Below the pieces are notes generated by a model that saw nothing but the letters and a program-made list of their open reading frames with translations, was not told the DNA's origin and ran no database searches. From contig CM068583.1 of assembly GCA_035048485.1 (NCBI GenBank), positions 18,389,341 through 18,453,340 on the forward strand: a stretch of 64,000 bases of DNA, written 5' to 3'. Source of the DNA: Pteria penguin. Lineage: Eukaryota; Mollusca; Bivalvia; Pterioida; Pteriidae. Position 1 is the first letter of the stretch; every line of letters starts with the position of its first letter. Shown one piece after another: positions 57,045 to 64,000 of this stretch. Position numbers and translations under genes: made by a program.

Positions 57045-57236
57045 CGGTAGGTTTGCGAGATCAAATGCCTTCGGATTCCAGATAGTGTTGGTTGCTGAAT
57101 ATTTGACAAACAGATTTCTGGGTTGCACAGTTACATTTAAGATGTCAGTTACATCCTGCTTCCATATCGCGATGATTGAAAAAAAAATGGTTTAAAGCGA
57201 CGTAAAACCCATATCAACAAACCAACCAACCACCAA
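57045..57236 (+). repeat. Degraded SINE-A
   Basis: 'tacatcctgcttccatatcgcgatgattgaaaaaaaaatggtttaaagcgacgtaaaaccc..atcaacaaaccaaccaacc' preserves the SINE-A body and tail. The head is unrecognisable. Confidence 0.7.
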
Positions 57237-58674
57237 ACTTGTAAAGTTAGTACTTTCGTGATTGCCACATCTATAAAAATAGAGTAATAACTGAATGAAT
57301 AGCTAAACTTGAAATAAATAAGCAGATTGCGAGTTAACTGGTCGTCAGGGATTTTCGGATCAAAAAGGAACTGAATAGTAAGATGTAATCATTATTGATC
57401 TAGTATCACTTATGGTCATTTTAGGTGACCACTAGTAACTTGAGAGGGAAAATATACCGGTAACAGGGATTCGGTTCTCGACTGGACCTGTGAATCATGT
57501 GATGAAGCGGTTTAAAATCTGTTGCTTTCATGTTTCGGTGATTCAGGTTTGTCAGAAAATTGTTGTAAATGATACGATATGCAAGATGATACATCTTAAC
57601 ACTAGTTTTATATTCCTGTGTCGATTCTTTGTGTTTTCATTGTTGAATCTCTTGAAACAATATGGTGTAGAATCGAGACTTGGACGATTGTCTCTTCCAA
57701 CATTGAAACTGTTCTGTAGTAAATATAGATGTAGAGTATCTTCAAAGAGTTGTTTATGAAAGGCGCTTACAAACATGGCATCTACGTGTTTTGATAGGAA
57801 CGTAAACATAAAAAATCGCCCAGTTCACGGCAGGCCAGTCACATGCAGTTAAATAGCGTCATGTAAAGACGCATTCCTGAAACACACTGTCTGCGTGGGA
57901 GAGTTGAATAAGAAAGGCACAGATAAGACCATTTCACCCCTACCTATCTGTCTCTCTCTCTGTATGAAAAACAAGTAATCGTTTAACTTTACCTATTCAA
58001 TGAATTAGGTTAACCAGGAGTTAAATTTCATCTTTAATGAGAATGAAATATCGTTCTTGATATTTCTAGCCTTTGTGATACAGATACATGTACATGTATA
58101 TGTGGTTGTAGTCAGTAAATTATTATATTTCAAATACACATGGATTCACAAATGCGAATCATTGTGTATCGAACTTTAAATTTTGGTTTACTTAACCTGT
58201 TAACCAGAAGTTGAATTTTTGAACCACTGGGTTTTGGATACTGATTAGATGAATATTCCATTTGTACTTTCGTTTTCAGGTCATGTGCTGACAGGTGCGA
58301 TTCTTTATATCGGACGTTGTGTTTAGAAGTATTTTGCTGTTTACTACAGTCAGATCCGGACAATATTTCCATTCCCCTGTGGTATGTAAACGAATGTTAG
58401 ATTAAGGAGTAGATTTTTATACTCATACAGCGTTCACTTGCACATAAACGTACACATGCACACACATACACACATGTCCATATGTATATCGACATTAATG
58501 TCATATAGGTCTACATGATATATCAACTATCATGAAATGGATGCTCAGTAATACATACCATTATACTAAGTGGCACTGAGTGATTGATTGATTCATTCAT
58601 TAATTTATGACCTACTTAGTCCTTCATTAAAGGTTTGTAATGGAATACTGATCCATGCGAAGATTATAAAACCT

Positions 58675-58940
58675 TTACTGTGCTCAACTCAAACTCCGTG
58701 CTCAAACTTTGAGAACGAGCTCAGTAGAGATCGCTATTAGAGTTGGAGATTGGTAAAGGTTATGGAAGTTTTGAACTTGAGTTTGAGCAAAGTATTTCCC
58801 AATCTTAAAATATTTGAGCATGTGCTCAGTTTTGAGCACATGCTTAAAATAGAAGAAGTTTTATATCACAATTTATAAGGCGATTTGAGCATGGGTTCAA
58901 AGTTTGAACATGGAGAACGTTCTCAAAAAGTTTTATGCCT
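58675..58940. repeat. Hairpin-rich repeat built from GAGCTCA/TTGAGC words
   Basis: A perfect 11-bp hairpin AGCATGTGCTC / GAGCACATGCT (58817-58844) lies inside a region where CTCAAACTTTGAGAACG (58697-) is echoed by TCAAAGTTTGAACATGGAGA (58898-). This suggests an imperfect palindromic element of about 265 bp. Confidence 0.5.
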
Positions 58941-59573
58941 CGGGTCAAGAAGACACTTTCCACGAATCAGTTTATAATATATAAATATGTATGTAAAAGT
59001 TTGCCATCAGTGATGCCCATCATCCTTATCCATTCCAAAATCCTTCACTAGGTTACCGTTCCGAATTATGGTAAGTCCAGTCAAATGATTTCTATCAGTT
59101 TCCTCTTCTTCAGTTGAACGATTGTTGAAACTGAAAGGTAAAAACTTCTTGAAATGGTGAATAACTATAACAGAAGTAGATGATGTATCACTGGAGCAAA
59201 TGATAGTGATGCCGGATTTCTACAAAATGTGTGTTTCCATGCATACCACACAAATAGATGCTTGTTAACAGATATCTATGGTGCTTCCTTGACGAAACAC
59301 AACTGTATGATAACATTGATACTAGGTTAGAAGTGTGGAAACATTTTTAAGTTGCTAAATGTGAATCTTGAAAGCCACGCTCGGTGTATTGTGTATAGAC
59401 AATTTGATGGGGGAATTAAATTTTGTATGTGTTGTACAAAACAAGCTTCACCTGGATCGCTACTTTTTTTTTAAGCCGGAGGATTTCTGGTCCATTATTT
59501 CGTCCGTTACACCTCTGTAAAAGTGTTTTACGTCCCGCCCCCGGAACTCTTCTCTTTAGTTTAAAAAGTGATT

Positions 59574-59593
59574 CTCTCTCTCTCTCTCTCTCT
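59574..59593 (+). repeat. (TC)n microsatellite
   Basis: About ten TC units. Confidence 0.85.
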
Positions 59594-61494
59594 GGCAAGA
59601 AAAAAAAGAAGTTAAAATTGTGATATTTTTTTTAAAGTATTATGAGAAGAAGAAATGCCTCTGGAGTTTTACGAGAGGAGATATTTCATTTGTGCCGAGA
59701 GATGTATACACCGAAATCTAATATAATATCATTTGTACAAATCAAGGTTATCTGCCCCTTATCTACAGCTGGCCCCTAGATATCCTTCTTGTTAAATCAA
59801 GTCGGTAACATGGTGCTACGTTTGATTTTGACAGAAGAATGTTGAGGGGGCCAATTTATGTGAAGTTTGTCTTGATTATTACAAGTATTTTGTTGACCCT
59901 CTCGAACTCTCTCGTAATATAGTTTGAGAGTTTGGTTTCATTGTTGCATGTCGGCGTATTTCATCTGATACGGGGGATTAATCAGATTTTAAACAGAACA
60001 TGCAACTGGAAAGTGTTACAAAAGAATATTTATTAGATAGCAATTTAATGTGAATGCTTGAGAGAGGAATTGTTGTACATGAAACTTTAGTAAGAACAAT
60101 AACGAGGTAAGGGTTAATTTTATGAGAGGGTTCACAGTCAAAGATAACGTCAAAATGTTACAGGCACTAATTATGAAATATTTTATATAGCAATGGATAC
60201 CTGCATTGGTAAGGGAATTCAATAGAAATGCTTTCTGAATACTCAGATCTCAATATGGCCTTGTGGTTGGCTGGATGGCTCTTTAATGATGTTACTTGGG
60301 CATACCTCGTCAGATCTGTCAGGTTTGTGTCCTTTTGGCTCTTTAGGTTGGGATGTCATACGGGCACTTGTGATAATGTCCGTCTGAGTAGGTTTGTTAA
60401 CCAACTGTCCATAGCTAGTATTCTCGGCAACAAATCAGATCATAATGGCACCACATCTGTATGATTTATCCCCTAACTCGGAAAAAAAAAACAAATCAGA
60501 TGTACGTCGATACGAAAAGGGTGGATGTTCATTATAAATACAAAATTGAAGTAAAGGCCAAATGAATTGGTGTTTGGTAATATGCAGGACTCGCACGAAT
60601 CCACCCCCCTCAAAAATGTGTAGCAAACTGTCAGTCTTTCTTCACTCTTTGTGTAAGCAGTGAAAAACAAGAGTGCTTGTTTTCAAAATTAGGGTATAGT
60701 TTGTATCGCATTTTCGAAGTTTTTGTTGCATTTTGAAACAAAATATTACAAGAATGGAACAAATGCGATGAGTAGTGTGAGCCTTGGGTAAATGACGTAT
60801 TTGCTTGTTAGTATCAAAGTAATTTATTGGTGATGATGTTTGGAGGTAGAGTTTGATGGTCAAGTGCTGATCTCTTTGCCTCTGCCAATTATGAGTTCGA
60901 TCCCAAGTTTGGATAGGTTTTAGGCATAGACATACGCATCTGTATTGCAAAGTGTGCTGGTAAACTAACCGACCGATGGTAATATTATGCTCTGGAAACT
61001 GTGTGAAACCGCAACCATATAGGTGAAATTACAATGTACTAGTGGCGAAAGACAACGCACTCATTCCCAAGCAAATTGCCGCAAACGAGCGTAAAAGAGA
61101 CATAGCATGACGTAACAATGTCAACTACATTGGGGTTAATGGGGAAAGGGTGTCGTATACCGTCACAGTTCTAGTTGTAACAAATGTCACAGTGTTTTGT
61201 TATTTCAGACGTACATTTATTACGGTCTGGAATAAAGCCTTCTTTTTCTTATAACGACTATATATCCAAGTACTGTGACATTTTTTGCACTCGGTATACG
61301 CGGCAAGATATACATTTTCAGATACGATTGTTAATTAAGTTTGTCATTTGCGGAAGGAAATATCTTTTATCAATTATCAGATATAACGATAAATTGCTCA
61401 ATGACGAGGAACTCTTTAGCCTATAGCGGGCCGAAAGGTAATAGGTTATAGCCCCATCGTCGACTCCATTCATTAATCGATAGATTATTGTTTT

Positions 61495-61770
61495 ACTTCA
61501 CTCAACGATTATTTCACATATATGGTGACGGTATATGCCTGATGCATTACATAGAAATTTATACCTTTGCAACGAGCCCACCCGAAGCAGTGAGGGATCT
61601 TTTACGTGCCACGCCTTCCGTAATATGGGGCATCGATTTTCAGTCTCTTCAGAAAAACTGGACAACGGTGTGCCCATGGCGGGAGTTGAACCCGGGACCT
61701 GTCGCCAGGAAGCGAGCACCTCATCCTCTGAGTAACATCGGCTCTCGCCGTCTAGACGGTGTTCTGTCTT
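61495..61770 (-). repeat. SINE-B copy, minus strand, full length
   Basis: The complement reads head (GGCGAGAGCCGATGTTACTC, B box GGGTTCAACTCCCG), body ('ggcgtggcacgtaaaagatccctcactgcttcgg', 'gcaatg..tcaggcatat') and a 'gtgaaataatcgttgagtgaagtaaaacaataatc' end. Confidence 0.85.
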
Positions 61771-62020
61771 TTGATTGAGACTATGAAAACCGAGGTTCTG
61801 TGTCACAGATGTTGGCATCTGAAAGGTGTCACGCTGCATCGAATAGGTCCGAAAAAGGTCTCGCATTGCCTCGGATAGGTCCGTAAAAGCTCTCATTGCT
61901 TCGGATAGGTCCATAAAAGGCTTCACGGTGCTTCGGATAGGTCCGTTGCACAGGTCAGAATCTCTGCAATGCATTTGGCAGATTCTATCACTACAAGTGG
62001 AATAGTGTACATGTTATCTT
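61757..62020 (+). repeat. Headless SINE-B with internal 4-fold tandem repeat
   Basis: Starts at 'gacggtgttctgtctttTGATTGAGAC', head to head with the minus-strand copy. The word CTTCGGATAGGTCCGTAAAAG and variants are repeated four times at a spacing of about 30-37 bases (61842-61945), where other copies have one. It then resumes 'gttgcacaggtcagaatctctgcaatgcatttggcagattctatcac'. Confidence 0.8.
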
Positions 62021-62029
62021 GTTCTGATC

Positions 62030-62757
62030 TATAACAACAAATAAAGGAATAAGGGCAGATTTCATGAATTACAACGAGAACAAAAAATGCAACCTCGGCC
62101 CTTCTTCTTCACCTTTTTCTACAAACAATGTACACGTACATTTATGCCATATATAAGTATTTCACCAATGGCTCATCATGCTGACTGGAGTCGGCACCGT
62201 TAAGCATCGATAGGAAGTGATACGGAGGGGAAAGATCACCATCCTGTTTTAGTAGTGGTGGATATTGAAATTGAAGCACCCTCTTGCAAGCAATAGGTCA
62301 TAGAAAGCATAATTTTCGCGACAGAGCATTTAAAAATGTCAAGAGCGTACTGAGAAGTCAGAAGCATAATCTTATTAGCTTGATAGTCAAATTTCATTAA
62401 GAAATGACCTAATGCCATATTGAAATCGTACTGGTTATATACTGTAAAACTCTCACAATATGTAGTGATTGTAGGATTTGGAACCTACATTTATTCACCC
62501 TCAAACGTATCGCGTTTCGTTTGTCTTTGATGTCACCCCGGGCAGTATTGATATGCCGGGAGGAATTACAATTGAATATTGACCGTTGTTTGTGTTTGTG
62601 AAGAAGAGGGGAAATGCTTCGACTATACAACACTATGATGTTAATTGTATATAATGGATATTGTATGGAAAATCTGGAACTCGATTCATTAATTGCATTT
62701 GTGCGGATATCTCATCCTGTAATGCCACAATGCAACTTAGAATGTATGATATTACCT

Positions 62758-62789
<32 letters not shown>

Positions 62790-62835
62790 CTTGTAAGTAA
62801 TATGTAAGTAGTCCGTAAGTAGCGTGTAATTTGTT
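62030..62835. other. Intergenic with (ATA)n tract
   Basis: A (TAA)n microsatellite of about ten units lies at 62758-62788. Nothing coding was recognised. Confidence 0.45.
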
Positions 62836-63165
62836 CCCCGCTTTTCGCGAAAGCGTGGAGACATTGAATCTCATTCGTCTGTCTGTCCGTCTGTCACAAA
62901 ACTTTAACCTTGGTCATAACTTTTTAACCGTAAGACGTCGGGCCTTCATATTTTTCATGTAAGTCCCTAATTGCAATACCTTTCCGTTGGTACCAAATTT
63001 TTTATCGTGACGTTGACCGTAACCTTTGACCTACTTCAATGTAACTTTTAACCGTAAGACGTAGGGTCTTCATATTTGGCATATGTGTCTGTAGACACAC
63101 ACAACCATCACAGTATGTCACAGATCACTGCACCCTTACTGATAGAACCCCAAAGCGGGGGACTA
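62836..63165 (+). repeat. Dispersed repeat with CCCCGCTTTTCGCG-type ends
   Basis: Begins GTTCCCCGCTTTTCGCGAAAGCGTGG and ends ACCCCAAAGCGGGGGACTAC, an inverted-end pair. Between them are TCTGTCTGTCCGTCTGTC, two copies of 'aactttttaaccgtaagacgtcgggccttcatattt', and GACGTTGACCGTAACCTTTGACC. It is the same architecture as the repeats at 12390, 32530 and 49930. Confidence 0.7.
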
Positions 63166-63299
63166 CAATTCTCTGAATTTGCTCGTTCTAATTTACTGAC
63201 ATACATTCAGAGGCTCCACAATCAATATTACGGGAGAAAACTAAAAGACTCCGATGAAGTGAAACAGAGAATTGTTGATTCTCACAATGGGATTTAACA

Positions 63300-63820
63300 G
63301 AGAGTATTTTGAAAACAATTTGAACGGTTTTTATTATCACTAGTCAGTGTATGCTACCAGTTGACCGGGATCAATCTCTGATATCAATATTGAATTTACA
63401 CTACTTTATTTATGGGGCTATTGACTAGGTTTGACCTTAGTCCGAGTTTATGGGAAGTATACTGGCCTGATGGGATATGTGGCAATGGTCACGATATAAT
63501 CAATAGGAAGGATGCACTACTACTTATGTATACATGTACATGCACATTTATGTTATCCGGAGATGTTGCTTGTTTGGTAGTAAAAGAAGGGGTGTCTTTC
63601 AGATTGATTCCTTTACTAAGATTGGGTTTTATTATACATGATTAGGGTAATCCTTTACAATATACTTAAAAATAACATAATTAGACTTCAGTGTGTATTG
63701 AAATGAATTGAATAGTTCTAGCACATTGAGTCAGTTTATATAATTGTTGTCTTATTGATCTGGTAACGGTGTCACACAGATATGGGACAAGTCCATTAGG
63801 AAAATATTAGAGAGGGGTTT
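63300..63820. other. Intergenic, nothing recognised
   Basis: No supported frame or repeat. Confidence 0.35.
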
Positions 63821-63821
63821 T

Positions 63822-64000
63822 TAGCTCACCTGAGCCAAAGGCTCAAGTGAGCTATTGTGATCAATCACCGTCCGTCGTCCGTCGTCTGTCGTCCGTCGTT
63901 AACTTTTCACATTTTCGACTTCTTCTCCAGAACCACTGAACAGAATTTGATGAAACTTGATAAGCATGTAGTACTCATGGTCCCCTACAAGTGTTGTTGT
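63822..64000 (+). mobile_element. GCTCACCTGAGC element, left end, cut by the window edge
   Basis: Nearly identical to the first 180 bp of the 35517 copy: hairpin start, TTGTGATCAATCACCGTCCG, (CGTCYGT)n with a different repeat number, and 'ttttcacattttcgacttcttctccagaaccac'. Only a few substitutions are seen. Confidence 0.85.

Larger units (their letters stand above)
57240..61490. other. Intergenic, nothing coding recognised
   Basis: Contains a hairpin cluster at 58675-58940, a (TC)n tract at 59574-59593 and a tRNA-like B-box word near 60890 (GAGTTCGATCCC). No supported gene. Confidence 0.35.

Noticed and set aside
61498..61974. 158-codon minus-strand frame as a protein
   Set aside because: It is the translation of two SINE-B copies.
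63076..63297. 73-codon frame after the CCCCGC repeat
   Set aside because: Starts inside the repeat and shows no domain; no splice context.

Overview
The window is from an animal nuclear genome, most likely a bivalve mollusc. It is intron-rich and AT-rich, and it is crowded with tRNA-headed SINEs, small inverted-repeat elements and CTGTCTGTCCGTCTGTC / GACCTTGACCTTGA dispersed repeats of the kind familiar from bivalve assemblies. The organism call is inference; no species marker is present.

Three protein-coding genes can be supported. (1) 3378-10362, plus strand: a five-exon gene for a TIR-domain protein of about 469 residues. An N-terminal TIR domain resembling the adaptor TIRAP is followed by a long Ser/Thr/Asp/Glu/Lys-rich tail. 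(2) 17358-18182, minus strand: an intronless omega-amidase NIT2 of 274 residues with an intact Glu-Lys-Cys triad. (3) 18283-42900, plus strand: the endosomal Rab7 effector WDR91, rebuilt here as 16 exons (2373 nt, 790 residues) with every exon-exon phase consistent. NIT2 and WDR91 are head to head with 100 bp between their start codons, so they probably share a bidirectional promoter. WDR91 contains two non-canonical introns: a textbook U12-type AT-AC intron (26537-27494) and a GC-AG intron (34288-34589).

The rest is mobile-element and intergenic DNA. WDR91 intron 1 holds a foldback repeat, a 5'-truncated CR1/L2/Jockey-type LINE with a readable reverse transcriptase (19341-21475, minus), and an internally deleted hAT-like transposon (21889-24308) with another inverted-repeat element nested in it. 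Intron 12 holds a 2.56-kb element (35517-38080) made of tandem units; relatives lie at 26345, at 47209-48103, and at the right edge (63822-64000), where the first 180 bases are nearly identical. Two SINE families are described: SINE-A, with three fresh copies flanked by target-site duplications, and SINE-B, with two complete copies and several degraded ones. A pogo-like MITE sits in intron 3 of the TIR gene.

From about 43 kb to 64 kb I find no confident gene. Three isolated exon-like pieces (47147-47191, 50184-50351 and 54941-55254 on the minus strand) are reported at low confidence. The three genes are not a functional pathway: they are an innate-immunity adaptor candidate, a metabolic enzyme and an endosome-maturation factor that happen to be neighbours.
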